Source of the DNA: Mycteria americana
Lineage: Eukaryota > Chordata > Aves > Ciconiiformes > Ciconiidae
Direction of reading: 5' to 3'
DNA: 64,000 nucleotides
Assembly: GCF_035582795.1 (NCBI RefSeq)
Contig: NC_134368.1
Coordinates: 1,993,501-2,057,500, forward strand
A program made the position numbers and the translations under genes. Positions 29,540 to 41,319 of this stretch are shown one piece after another. Below the pieces are notes generated by a model. It was not told where the DNA came from, made no database searches, and was given only the letters and a program-made list of their open reading frames with translations. Position 1 is the first letter of the stretch. Each line of letters opens with the position of its first letter.

Positions 29540-32360
29540 GGAAAATGGGGGGCGGAGGGCTCAGTTCTCCCCTTGTCCCCCCAGATCAGTGTGGAGGGGG
29601 ACGTCATGCATCTCCCAGGGAGGTGACAGCCAGCGCGACACCGGGCTCAGCATCAGACCTGGGCTGGGACGGGGGCTGAGAGTCGCAAAAAGGCATTTAA
29701 GAGAAGCACATTCACCTCCAACAGCTTCGCTTCGGCCCCCGATGGCAGCATCTGCCACGGAAAACACCCCAGGAGCCCCCAGACTGTGGGGCTGACCATA
29801 GCCATGCCCAGCAAAGAGGGAGGCCTTGTCTGCCTCGCTCTCCTCCTCCCTTTCCCAAGGGAAAAACCATCCCCAAGATGCTCTCGGCCCCTGCAAAGCA
29901 GCAGCGTGTGTGAACAGCGTCCCAAAATGTCTCCCGCTGCTTTATAAGTGTATAAAAATGCCCTTTTGAGGGGCTGGGAGAGGGACAGAAATAAGCCACC
30001 AGCACGTATTTTCATAAGAATCTGTTTCTTTCTTTTCCCGCTGGTGGAAATTCAAGGATAAGGGGGGAAAGCCTCAAAAAGATTTGGGGTTTTTAGGGTT
30101 GGGGTTTTTTTTCGCAGAATTCCTCCCTCTGGAGATAAAGCCATGAGAGTCCAGAGGGAAAACGTCTTTTCCAAGGTCAAGGGCAGAGCTGAAACCAGGC
30201 CACCGGGGCGCAACCACGGCCCTGCCCAGAACCTCTTTGCTCCAACTTTTACCGTAATCCGGATAATTTTATCATCGTCCGCAAATAAAGCCAAAAGCCC
30301 GTGAAATTGCAAAAGGGGTGGAGAAGGTAACGGAAGAGCAATTATTCGTGAGGCGGAGAGGGCTGATGGCACCAGCAGGCACCCGGTTTGATAAAACCAG
30401 CCCCAGGGAGCGTTTCGGTGGCAGACGCTGCTCCCACCAGGCATGGGCGAACACGAGGAACTCATCGCCCCGGGATGCGGCTGAGCCCGAAAGCAGCAGC
30501 AGGTTTGGGGGCTCAACGCTATGGGCTACCCCATCCTGGGGCTCAATCCTACTTTCCCCATGAGGTCGGACCCTGGCGTCCAATTCTGCAACACAAATGA
30601 GATCGTGAATTTTCCGGCTTCTTCCCACGCCAGGAAAAAGCAGGAAAATTCAGTGCAAGGAAGGAACCACCTGCCCCAGGAAAAGCTCCCTCCGGGCTCC
30701 CCCGCTGACGGATGCTGCTCTGTGCCCTAAAGCAGCAAATTTCTCTCTTTTCCAAATTTAACGGGTTTTGACTTCCCCAGAGCGGGCGATGCTCTCCCTG
30801 CAGCTCCTGAAAAACTCCAGCGCTGTTAAATTTCAGCTGGAGAGAGCAGCAGAGAGTCCCGTAGGTTAAACGCAATGCCGCGTTACTCGGATATCCTCAT
30901 TATTAGGGACTGTGGGGTTGTTCTGCCTTTCCGGGTCATCCCTGGCTCCTCCGTTACGGGAGGGTAAAAGAGGTGCTTGATTTACTCCCTGCACACATAA
31001 CCTCCCTCCGTGCACTTTCCTTCCCCTCTTTCACGGCCGCTGCCGTCCCCGGCAGAGCCGAGCTGCATCCGCCTCGGCCGCACGGACAGAGTGGATGCCC
31101 TGAAATAATCCCGGAGGCACCTCTAGGTAACATTTTATTGTATTTTATTTTATTTTTCAAAGGGAGCAGTTGCTTCTGAAATTGCCTTTTCTTTTTCTCG
31201 CTCTCGAACGCTTGCTCATGTCCCATCCCTTTTTTTAAGGCACCGATCGTTTCCGTCCGTATCTCATCCAGCGCAGGCAAAACCCACCGAAAGGGGAATT
31301 GGGAGGAACTGGAAATGCACAAGTGCCATTTTTAATTCTCACGTCCCATTCAAAGACAGGTTTTATCACACCGCTCTCACACCACGCATAGCGTGTGACG
31401 CTATTTCTATTTGATTTTAAAAAATCAAATTCACCCAAATAACTTTAATTTTTGAGCCGGGACTCCCTGCTAACAGTCTGCTACGAATGTTGCTGCTTTT
31501 TTTTCAGTCTGATGGTGTATTTTATTTCTTGTGGGCATTAATATTCTCTCCTCTGACAACACTTTTATAGCTGATTTGATAACTTCTCTGAGGTGGATCG
31601 CAACGTACTTTCTAACCGCTCAACCACCTGTACGGCAAATGAAGCGCGGGGGCCGCTGGGCCGCTCCCACCGGCCCTGCAGGACAGGCAGAACGTATGGA
31701 AGCTTTACATTTCAGAGAAATCCCATCTCCAGTTCCTTTGTAATTTAACCACTGTCCCTGCCAGGCTATTAAGGGAGGGAAAAAAACCCCATATTTGCCA
31801 TTTAATTCTTGCAGCCAAGTCTGCAATGTAAATTTTTGCCAGAAAATCTGCAATTTAATTTTTGCCACCAAATCTGCACTTTAATTTTTGCAGCCAAATC
31901 TCCGATGTAATTTTTGCTTCTTGATCAGTTTTGGTATTTTTTCCCCCCGAAGTGTGCCGGCGTCCCGGGGGGTCCCGGCAGCCGGTGCCCAGCAGCAGCG
32001 TGTCCTGCTCGGAGCGGAGTTACACCACTTTCCCCACCTGGGAATAGGCCCCCGGTTCTGGTTTAGGGCTTTGTTTTGCTTTGCTTTTTTTTTTTTTTTT
32101 TTTTTTCCAACCAGGCACTTTTAAAGCCCTGCAATGAAATTTCGAAGTTGTCATCACTGGTTTTTTCACCCCTCAGATGAAAGAAAACAACAACAAACCC
32201 CTTGGGCAGAAGCGATTCAATAAAAACCGAGAGGAGCGAAGGACGGGGAGCAGATATTTCGTTGGCGATTGGGTGCAGCTCCCCGGTACTGAAAACCCTG
32301 CTCAGCAACCAGCTCCCACCAGGGGAAAAAAAAAATAAAATAAAAGCGATATTATTTTCG
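29540..32360. other. Intergenic sequence, no recognised gene
   Basis: Mixed sequence. AT-balanced, enhancer-like texture appears at about 31420-31620 (AACTTTAATTTTTG, GGGCATTAATATTC, GCTGATTTGATAAC). A 27-bp tandem repeat follows at 31799-31917, and poly-T at 32083-32106. A stretch at about 30163-30200 (TTTTCCAAGGTCAAGGGCAG) weakly resembles a MIR tail. Confidence 0.4.
31799..31917 (+). repeat. Minisatellite, ~27-bp unit, four and a half copies
   Basis: Units of the form TTAATTTTTGCAGCCAAATC followed by TGCAATG repeat with point differences. The first copy begins at 31801 and the last partial TAATTTTTGC is at about 31907-31917. Confidence 0.85.
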
Positions 32361-32362
32361 CC

Positions 32363-32495
32363 ACTTACCGAACCTTGAAGTCCAAGTTGACTTCAGCCAC
32401 CCCGAAGCCGGAGGTCCCGCGGACCGCTCCCCACGCCAGGGAAACCCGGAGCATTTTATAGCGTGAAAGCTGGGGTGGTCCCCGCCCACAGGGTG
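32363..32495 (-). promoter_or_regulatory. Candidate TATA promoter with first exon and splice donor (unassigned transcript)
   Basis: Reading minus strand: a GC box GTGGGCGGGGAC (about 32489-32478), then CTATAAAAT (TATAAAA at 32460-32454), then about 60 bases of GC-rich sequence, then AAGGTTCG followed by GTAAGTGG (donor GTAAGT at 32368-32363). TATA-to-start spacing would put initiation near 32430 and give a short non-coding exon of about 60 bases without ATG. It lies 7.5 kb upstream of CYP26B1 exon 1 in the same orientation. It could be an alternative 5' exon of CYP26B1 or a long non-coding RNA. Each motif is seen; the combination as a promoter is inference. Confidence 0.35.
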
Positions 32496-32736
32496 CTGCC
32501 TGAAAATGAGTATTCATAAGCTTTTAGGGACGATGACAATGTAAAGCTTCCTCCGTGCTCCCCCAAGCCCCGGCTGCCGCCCGCCCGCCCGCATCGCCGG
32601 CCAGGCCCCCTCCGTCCCGCTTCTTCCTCTCCTCCATCGCCCCGCTGCAAACCCCCTTATTTTTATTTAAAATGCTCAAATAGGCTCTCAAATATCGTCT
32701 CCCCCACTCGCACCCCTTGCAGGAGCAGCCCATGGG

Positions 32737-32825
32737 GTTGGGGTTTTTTTTTTTCTTTTTTTTCCTTCTTTTTTTCCCCTTCTTTTTTTTTTTCCTTCTT
32801 TTTTTTTTCCTTTTTTTTTTTTTTT
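32737..32825 (+). repeat. Poly-T / TTTTC tract
   Basis: Nearly continuous T with isolated C and CC interruptions over about 90 bases. Confidence 0.9.
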
Positions 32826-32829
32826 GAAA

Positions 32830-35480
32830 AGCCTCCGAAACCAGAATGTTTCTGCAAAGAGTTTATCAAATTACATTTGGGGACAAAGAGCTAAAGTGCA
32901 TTTTCTTGAAGGCTTGACAATTGGGGAGCCATCAAGGAAATGAAAAGAATGACAGAAAACCAAAGGCTTTTGTCAGATGGAGAAACGCCATCGAGAAAAG
33001 CCAGGGTTGGGGGCCTTTATTTTTGTTTTGGTTGGATTTCCTTTTGACTTTCTTTTCCCAGGTGTTAAAGTTGGGGCTGTGGGGAGGGCAGGGAAAGGCA
33101 AGGAAAAGCCGTTCGGTTTGGGGGGGACTTAAACGGGGGATTTCTCCTCTCGGTTTTTTTTTAACAAGATGCCAGTGTTTAAAAGAAAAATGAAGCCCCT
33201 TTAGAAATGTGAAGCTGCCGAGATAATGACTGCGATCTCTCTAAGACTGGATGGGAACAGGTGATATTTTTCCCTTCCTTTCTTGTTCCCATCTGTCCTT
33301 TGTTCAATATGAGACCGAAGAGAGACAGAAACGCGATCATTTCGATATTCCCCTTGTTGTGCATACACCTTCTCCCAAGGAAAAGAAACGCGGCTTGGGC
33401 CCGCTCCAGGCGTTATTAGAGGGTGGCTACAGAGAGACGCACAAATAAAAGAAAAATCAAATCCCTCAACTCATTTTTTTTTACACCTTATAAAGCGAGA
33501 AGCGGAGCGTCTGGGTCCGCTCGTAACGGGCTGTCGGGGCTGAGCGCTGGACGGTCCCGCGGGAAGATGCTCCAGGGACACCCACGCGGCCCCTCGGGGT
33601 TATCCCACCCACAGCTTCACTCCCCTCCACGCTCGATTTTCTTCCCCCAGGTGCCACCCCGCTTTGCAACAGCATTTTGCGGTCGCTCTCAGCCCCTTTC
33701 TACCTCCCCGAAAGCCATCCCCTCCCGCCATCCCTTCTGCAAAACCGAACGCCAGGGCAATAAGCCAGCGGCCAAATGCTTCGATGCCCCTTCGGAGCAT
33801 CCCGAATCCTGGGCAGGCGTCCCCGTGGGAGCCTTGCTTGGGGGCTTCGGGCTGCACACAGCAACTTTTGAGCTTCTGTTGCATTTTCTTTGCTCAATTA
33901 GGAACATTTTGCAAGTTTTCTCCCCCTGCTTCTGAAAATAGGAAGATTTAAGCTCCTCGGTGAGTCAAAGAAGCGGGGATGCAACTGCCTTTCCCCGCAA
34001 GCTGGCAATATTTTCGGCATATTGTGAATAATCTCAGGTATCCAGAGTCTTTCCTTAATGTCTCCTGCTTTGAAATTTCTTTTCAAGAACAAGAGATTCT
34101 TTTCCCGAGTGTCCTCCTTTTTTTTTTTTTTTCAATTTCTTTCTTGCTTTCTGGATCGTCTCCTATTTTATCTTTCTTTCTAGTATCTCTGCAAAAACAT
34201 TGCCCTAAAAAAATCTGGTTTAAAAGCCTTGCTGAAAACCCAACCCGCCAGCCCTGGCTGGTATTTATTCTCTTTTTCCTAACAAACTTCCTTTTGATAT
34301 TCTGCTACCAGCAAAACCATTCTCCCAAATCTCAGCCCTTTTTGAAAACCATCTGGCTTTTCCCCTGCCTGGGTCTTCTGCGAGCGGCAGATAATTACTC
34401 GAAAGGGTGGGCTGCGAAGGATTTTTGCATCATTGCAAGAATACAGCCACTATTATTCTACATGCCATGCAGCCTTTTAGAAAATTAAAAAGGCATAACG
34501 AGAAACATCTTACCCTGCTCTGAAGGAAAATAAACTACGTCGAAGTTTCTCCGTTCATCTCACAAGAAAATGCCAGGGTAATGCGAGACAGGGACCGGCT
34601 GCAGGGGAGGGCGCGAGGGGTACATGTGTGCACATATACATTTTCAAGAGATGAGACTTTGAAGATGCTGCTGAAACACTATTTATATCTCAGACCTTTT
34701 AATACAAAACACTGCCGAAGAGGCAACTTCAAGGACACGCTGAGTGGGAATAATTCAAAGTTTGCTCAGGAACCGCTTTCTAAGACCAGATTTTCCTCGC
34801 CGAAAACACCGGGTGCACGTGAAGGGGGCTGGGATTTACACCGTTACCCTGGACTTTCACCCTTCTCTCCACGCTAAACATCCCCACCAGCTCCCTTTCC
34901 CCTCCCTGCTCCTGCCCCCTCTCCCAAACTCATCCAAAACCCTTTGAAAAGGAGTTTAAAAAAATTCATAGAAAGAGAACAGCGGAGACCATCGGCTCTT
35001 GCGCGGCAGCTCGTGATTTTAGATCGGTGGCAAGCAAAGGGCTGGAGCCGATGCGCACGTTAACCTACCCATGGCGATGCCCTACTGCCGGCTCCCGTCC
35101 TTTGAGTCCTGCCTGCTCTGCTCATTAAATCCCACTGGGAAAAACAGGGAAGAAGGAGGGGAGAAAAAGAAAAGAAAGAAAACAAAACAAGACCCAAATG
35201 AAAAACACATCAAGCCTCAAATGAGAGGAAGTTCAGCGTGGGATTCATTGTCTCCCCGAGCGCCGAAACGAAGGGCTCGGCTTGTGCCGGGCACACACTG
35301 CCCTCCAGAGACACAGCCCAGCAGCGGAGCGGGGCTCCCCGCCGAGGAGGTGCTTTCCTAAAGGACCCCCCAAAAAACCCCTTTTCCTCTCCATACCTTT
35401 TTAAAATTTATTTTCTTTGGGCTCAAATTGCTGAGGATGGCGGCCGGCTCCAGAGCTCGCCCACAGCCGGGGCGGTCAGG
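32830..35480. other. Intergenic sequence, no recognised gene
   Basis: Largely AT-balanced with many runs such as TTTGAAATTTC and TTGATATTCTGC. The segment 33990-34560 looks like slowly evolving non-coding DNA but carries no definable element. No transposon was recognised. Confidence 0.4.
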
Positions 35481-35489
35481 GTGTTTAGG

Positions 35490-35570
35490 GTGCATGTGCC
35501 CAGCGGTTGGGGCACCCAGCATTTGGGGCACCCACAGTTTGGGGCACCCAGCATTTAGGGCACCGAGCAG
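35490..35570 (+). repeat. Minisatellite of GGGGCACCCAGCATTT units
   Basis: Four imperfect copies of a roughly 16-20-bp unit (GGGGCACCCAGCATTT, GGGGCACCCACAGTTT, GGGGCACCCAGCATTT, AGGGCACCGAGC). Confidence 0.8.
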
Positions 35571-35845
35571 AGCCCACACCGGGTGAGGGGGTCCCTGCTG
35601 ACCCTGTACCCTCCCCGCCTGCGGCACCTGCATCCCTCCAGGCCAAGAAGCCTTCAACAGAGGGAAGATGCTCTGGGATGGGGCCACCCCTTTGCTGCAG
35701 AGTCATGGGGTGAAGCACCCAAGCACCTGCTGGTGGCACAGAGGGGGACCCCGGGGTGGAAATCCCACTCGGGGCTCTGGGTTTGCAACCGGCTTGAAAA
35801 CGGGTGCACATGGGTGCAGGATGGTGCCCCGGGCCAAAGGATGTG

Positions 35846-35874
35846 CTGGGGACATCCTTTGGGGATGTCCCCAG
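35846..35874. repeat. Perfect 12-bp inverted repeat, 5-base loop
   Basis: CTGGGGACATCC (35846-35857), loop TTTGG, GGATGTCCCCAG (35863-35874). Directly followed by a tandem GGGGACAAGAGGTGGCACC repeat (about 35881-35938). Confidence 0.88.
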
Positions 35875-35880
35875 GATGTG

Positions 35881-35938
35881 GGGACACGAGGTGGGGGACA
35901 AGAGGTGGCACCTTGGGGACAAGAGGTGGCACCAAAAA
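35881..35938 (+). repeat. Tandem GGGGACAAGAGGTGGCACC repeat
   Basis: Three imperfect copies: GGGACACGAGGTGG, GGGACAAGAGGTGGCACCTT and GGGGACAAGAGGTGGCACC. Confidence 0.8.
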
Positions 35939-35999
35939 GCCGGATAGGGGCGGGATGGGGTCTGTTGTCATAGTCGGATAACACCAGGCCTGCGTCCCA

Positions 36000-38900
36000 G
36001 TTAGGCGCAAGAGGTGGTTTATATTTTTTACAAAAAGAGAAAAAAAAAAAAAAAAGCCATAAACCAGCTCTTTTTCCCCCATCAGAATTCAGCGATTCTC
36101 AATTTACCATTTTTGTTTCAGCAAAGCAAGAAGAAGGGACGTCTGCCTTCTCTGCATCCAGAAAATGAGAAGGAGGTTTGTGAGAGAGGAAAGGTATTGG
36201 GGAAGATGAAGAAAACAGCATTTTTCAGAACAAGTCTTTCTAGTTTGGGGAAATCTGGGGAAGTTTTCCACTTCCCTCAAGGACACGTGGAATGAAGCTG
36301 AAAGCAACACGGCTCATTTTCTTGCAAAGGATGAATCCCCTTTCAAGCAGCACCGCTCTGAATCCTGCAAACTGCTTATGTGACCTTATGATTAAAAGGA
36401 AACACAACGGCCCCACTGAAACCCACAGAATAAACTGGTATTTCACTCGTGGATGAGACGGGGTGATGCTGGCTCCGAGTATTTCTCCCTCTCCTGAAAC
36501 ACGCACCGATGGTTTCTCTAGCCCGTCTCTAGGATCGCTGAGTTACAAGGAGGTTTTCCCATTCCCCTTTCAGAATTCAGTTTTCTTTTAAGGAAAACTG
36601 CCTTAAAACCAGAATCAACCCATGCTCCCAGTGAAAAATCAGGGAAAGAAATTCATATCCAGTTTGAGCCGCATTCAGGTTTTCTGAGAAGGCAAAACGC
36701 ATCTTCCTGCATAAAATAGCCCGGATTTATGACGGGAAGAGAAATTAGTAGCTTTATCAATAACTAGGTGCTTCGTGGGGTGCCCTGTTGGGCTGGTTTG
36801 GGGGTACTGGTACAGGATGACTAGGAGGCATTGCCCCCCTTCTGCATCCTCTGCTCTTCTTTGCATGGCGGCGAGCAAACCCATAAACGAGTATTAAATA
36901 TCCAGGGTGACGAGGCCCCAGAAAAAAAAACCTTTGCGAAGGGTTTTTCGAGGCCTGGGTGAAACCGTATCAAATCTCCGGAGCTGGCAAGCAGCGTGGG
37001 GAGGAAGTTGTTAACATTTTGGTGTGAGAAGGTACCTGCTCATCCTTTCAGCCTCCGCCGTGCCCCTCGCCATTCAAGCCGGGCACGTGAACAGTTACAG
37101 TTAAGAGGACAAAACCTTTGCACAAAACACCGCAGAGTGACCCAGTAGCTAAAAGCTCATTTGCATTCATTAACAGTCCCGAGCCAAGTTCAGAGCTATT
37201 ACCGCAGACCTGCTCCCCCTCCCCTCCATCCCCCGCCCCGTCCCCCTTACCTGCCCCGTGAAAGATCCCTCTCTCCGGCCGAAGCTCAAGGGATCGTGCT
37301 GGGCTTGAGACCTATCAAGTGACAGAGAAAATAATTCGCTCTGAAAGAGGATGCATCCCCAGGGCCGGGCGCTGAGGCCTCCGAAGAGGCGGCTCCGCAC
37401 CGATTCGGCAGGCTTTGCTCCGCTGGGAGAGGCGCGGATGTGTCCAAGTGCTTCCAGCTCTCGCTGCTGCCCACGGAGCCAGGGAAGGGGGTGGGAATTC
37501 CCGGGATGAAGTAGGAAATGATCAGGGATTTTATTCCCTCCGCTGCACCCTTCCCTGCCTTCTAATGGGCGATGGGGTTTAAACCTAGGAGAGATGGGGC
37601 ATCTATGTGGGCATGAGTTTAGCATGCAAAGAGCAGCTTTATTTGCATCTGCATCCTGTGGGCATCCCCTGTCTCCCTTGAGGGCCTCCAGGAGAGCTGA
37701 GATGCTCTCTGGGACACTCTCCCAGAGAGGTTTCCCCAGGAGGAACTCTCCTCTCCCTCCAAGGGGACATCCCAGTAGCATCCCAGCAAGTCCTCCTTAG
37801 CTCTTGGTAGAAACTCTGCACCCAAGGTTACCTTCAGCGTGAAATCAGTGCCCCAAAACCTCCTGCATTTGGAGCCCAATTAGGCACAGCCTCCTGACCA
37901 GGAGATGAGGGATCACGGGCAGCGATGCTGCAGGCAGCTCAGGAGGACCGTGCCTGTCACCGCTGTCACCGTCACGGCAGCCCCAAAGGATCCCGATGCA
38001 CCACCGGCCGTGAGCGCCTTGTGTCTGCATCGCCAGCTCGCAACGTGGGTGTGCGGACGGACCCACGGACACGGTGGTCCCCAGGACAAGGGACCGGTGG
38101 TGGTCCCCGCACGGGCCGCGCGGGCTCAGCGCTGCGTGATGCTCACATTGCACAACGCCGTGGCCCGGAGATGGGCTGCGACTTACAGGGATGGATCCCG
38201 ATGCTCAAAGCTGCTGTAAAATCTCCAGGGCGCTGGGACATCCTTCTCTGTCTCGCATTGTCTACCTCTCACACTAGACGGTTCTCATTAAGCCCCGCAA
38301 TTGATCTCCTGTCTTTAAAGGAAACAAGAAAGAAGGAACAAACCAAAAGGGATCCTCCTTCCTTCAGCCCAGGGGAACAAATCTGGCTTTAATTTCTTTT
38401 CCTTTTGTCGTTCCAGTTGGGGATTTCACTTTAACGACGCTGCCTTCCCCATTCCTCTTCTTCTGCTCTTCGAGAAACAGGAAAGTACCCCCTCTGCTTT
38501 CTGTGTTTCCTCCCTTTGTTCTCCGAGCTGCTTCTCTGATTTATGAATGGACTTTTCCCTCCCTGTATCTTTCTTGTTGGGAGTCGAGGACCCCCGAAAA
38601 AGTGGTGGTCCCCACCCCGGAGTTCAGAAGAAACGCTCTGCAGCTTGCTCTGATGTTTCTGACTGGCCCTAAATATTTCATCTCTGCTGGGAAGGTGCTG
38701 GAGGACCACACCTTTGGAGCTATCCTTTGGGAGGGGGCTTCACGTTGCTGCTACTGAACGGCTTTGATTTCCAGTAATGGGAGAAAATCCACCCCAGCAC
38801 CCAGTATAATTCATACCCAAACAGGTAGGAGGGGGCTGACAGACCGATCCACCGGGATTAACCTCTCCAGGAGATTAAACCCTGCACGGCAGCGCTGTAG

Positions 38901-39800
38901 AAGACCCAGGAGAGATGGTAAAATCACCTCCTTTCCCTGACCCGCGGGCAGACCCTCCCCGGCGGAAATCACGATGGTGCACGTGGAGGGTGTGAGAAGG
39001 AGCCTGCGCTGCTCCGAGGGAGCGTGACGATAATACCGGGAAAAAAGCAGGATTTAGGGGCTAAGGTGGGAAGGGGCATGGAGCCTTTTAAGCAGAAAAT
39101 GAGAGCAAAATATGTTTTTTTCATTTGGCATATGCATCAAAAAGTTATTAAAAGGAAATGGTTAAATATCTCATTAATGAAGATGAATGATGCCTCAGAT
39201 TTGTTTTTAAACAGTTCAAAGCACTTTTTTTTCTGACCTCCCAAAGTGCGTGTGTGGAGGGGGATCTCAATGGCTTAAAATGTTCCTTTTTTTTCTTTTT
39301 TTTTTTAAAAGCAGCTTAAACTGATTTCAGCGCTGGAGCTGCTGCTGCACACCCTGGGAGGGAGAGATCAGGCTGGGACATGAGAAAAATCAGTTTGCTG
39401 AGTGCAGAAACACACCAGGGATCTCGGGGGCTGCTCTGCAAATCCACACTCTCCATCACGCTATGAGATGTTCATAGCTGGGACTGAACAAGCTCCCTCC
39501 TGCTAGAAAGCACACGTGAAGCCCAGGAATAAACAGCTCCAGGGGATGAGACATCTCATCCCCCTAAAATCACAGCCGGACCTCCCCTGGACGGCAAGCT
39601 CCGAGGGATGCAGGTTGTCCCACCGCTGTGTTCACCATCACCATCCTGTGGTCCAGGCATCCCATCTTGGGACACCAAGCCTCGTCCTGGGGACCAGGTC
39701 GGACGGGGTGTCCGCCTGAGCTCTCATTCACACGGTCGAACCCCCAGGCTGCCCCATGAATCCCAAGCCCAAAATAAAAAGTATTTTTACTCCCAGAGAC
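36000..39800. other. Intergenic sequence with some enhancer-like texture
   Basis: No gene is recognised. AT-balanced patches at 36540-36760, 36960-37195 (TCATTTGCATTCATTAACAG near 37160) and 39100-39230 (GGCATATGCATCAAAAAGTT) have the texture of conserved non-coding DNA. The remaining sequence shows only chance reading frames. Confidence 0.35.
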
Positions 39801-39829
39801 GGGAGGGAGCAGAGGGCAGGGGAAGAGCG

Positions 39830-40010
39830 TGTTTTCAGATTGGTTTTTGATACACAGCCTAAAATAAGGCACAGAGGAGCTTCTTTTAAGAATGATTGCA
39901 TTAAAATAGCCCTCTCCATTACACAGACACTAATAGAGGCTCAGTGCATTATTTCTATCAAAGTGCAATTTGCATTTACAAAGGGCTCCTGGGAAGTGAT
40001 GGATGGGGAA
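39830..40010. promoter_or_regulatory. Candidate conserved enhancer upstream of CYP26B1
   Basis: An AT-balanced block with clustered cores: AAGAATGATTGCATTAAAAT, CACTAATAGAGG, TTTCTATCAAAG (TCF/LEF-like TCAAAG) and CAATTTGCATTTAC (octamer-like). It is flanked by GC-richer DNA and has no open frame of note. Called by motif density only. Confidence 0.35.
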
Positions 40011-41200
40011 GGAATGGAGAAAGGCTTGTAAAGCCGAGCGTGCTCATCTTGGAGTAACTTTCAAGCACAAGGCGGTTTTTCTTACACCTTCCCCTCCAAA
40101 GAAACTCGTGACGTCTGCTTAAATGAACATTCAGGCTCTCGCCTTTCACCCCACAGCCCATCAATAAAAGCCGGAGGAGCGGAGGAGAGGGGATATTCAT
40201 TTATCTTCATTAGGACTCTGGCCAGCTCCTCTGATCACCACGTCGGCGTCGCCGGGAAGAGAAAAAGCTACTGTTCCTCTCCCCGGCTTCCCTGCCCGCA
40301 CACGCACACCCCGCCACTGGCCTCGCAAGCATCTCGGGGTGGTGGGACCCTGCTCAGCACCTGCCCTCCGCCGAGGGAAAAATGGGATTTTGGGGGGTAT
40401 TCCCCTTTTCTCTGCTCCTTTGCAGAAGCCGAGCTCCAGCAGAAGAGTGGGCAGCGAGGGGAGGGTGAAAGAAAAAGCAAATGAATGTCATGAGATACCC
40501 TTCAGTGGAGGCAGGTTAAAGAGGAGGGGAACCCTACTATGCAGAAGATGAAATGGGTGATATCTGGCTTGAATATGTTAAAGGGCTGATATCTGGCCTG
40601 GAGGCTCAGCCCCCGTCACCAGTCTCCTTGTTACCTACTTGCGTTAGCTGTTTAGAAGCCCACTCCCACTTTGGACAAGGGGGATCATTTTGGGAGAGGC
40701 ACTTCACCCTCCCTGCCCTGCTCAAGGTTTCCTACCATGGACACACTGAAAGACCTCCTCCTTCAAAGCCCTCTGCAAACCTTGCTGGGATGCTGAGGAA
40801 CAGGCCCACCTCCTCCTGCGCTCAGGGATGTCATACAGTTGTCACTGGACGCTGTCCCACCTCTTCCCTTGAAGGACGCTCCTGGGACCCAAGTACTGGC
40901 AGTCAAGTACTTATGGAGTGAACGGAGACCTCAGGTTTGGGCTCCATATCCCTCCCCAAACCCATCAGCAGCTCTCTGAAACCCCCTCCTGACATGCACC
41001 AGCAGCTCTCCCAGCTCTCTCCTTGATCACCCAGAGAGACACCCAGTTCTTCTTTGACCCTGGATAAATTTTTGAGCCTTGGTGGCTTCCAGAGGCAACA
41101 AGGTCCGTTGTCCAATAACACTTCGAAGAATAACCAGGGAGACCAGGCCCTTAAGAGGTGTCAAATTTAACCTACCTTTTTGCACCGTCAAAGTAGAAGA

Positions 41201-41317
41201 TTTTAAAACCACTTTGCATGAAACTTTAAAAAAAACCTTAAAAAAACCCACCTTTAAAAAAACCCCTTTTTTAAAAAAAAACAACCTTTAAAGAAATTTT
41301 TAAAACCACTTTGCATG
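41201..41317 (+). repeat. Exact 20-bp direct repeat flanking an A/C-rich insert
   Basis: TTTTAAAACCACTTTGCATG occurs at 41201-41220 and again at 41298-41317. Between them is about 77 bases of AAAAACC/CCTTTAAAAA sequence. The arrangement could be a local duplication with simple-sequence expansion or a target-site duplication around an insertion. Confidence 0.85.
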
Positions 41318-41319
41318 TC

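Noticed and set aside
30120-30215. MIR-like tail (TTTTCCAAGGTCAAGGGCAGAGCTG)
   Set aside because: Only about 40 bases resemble MIR, too short to call without a scored search.
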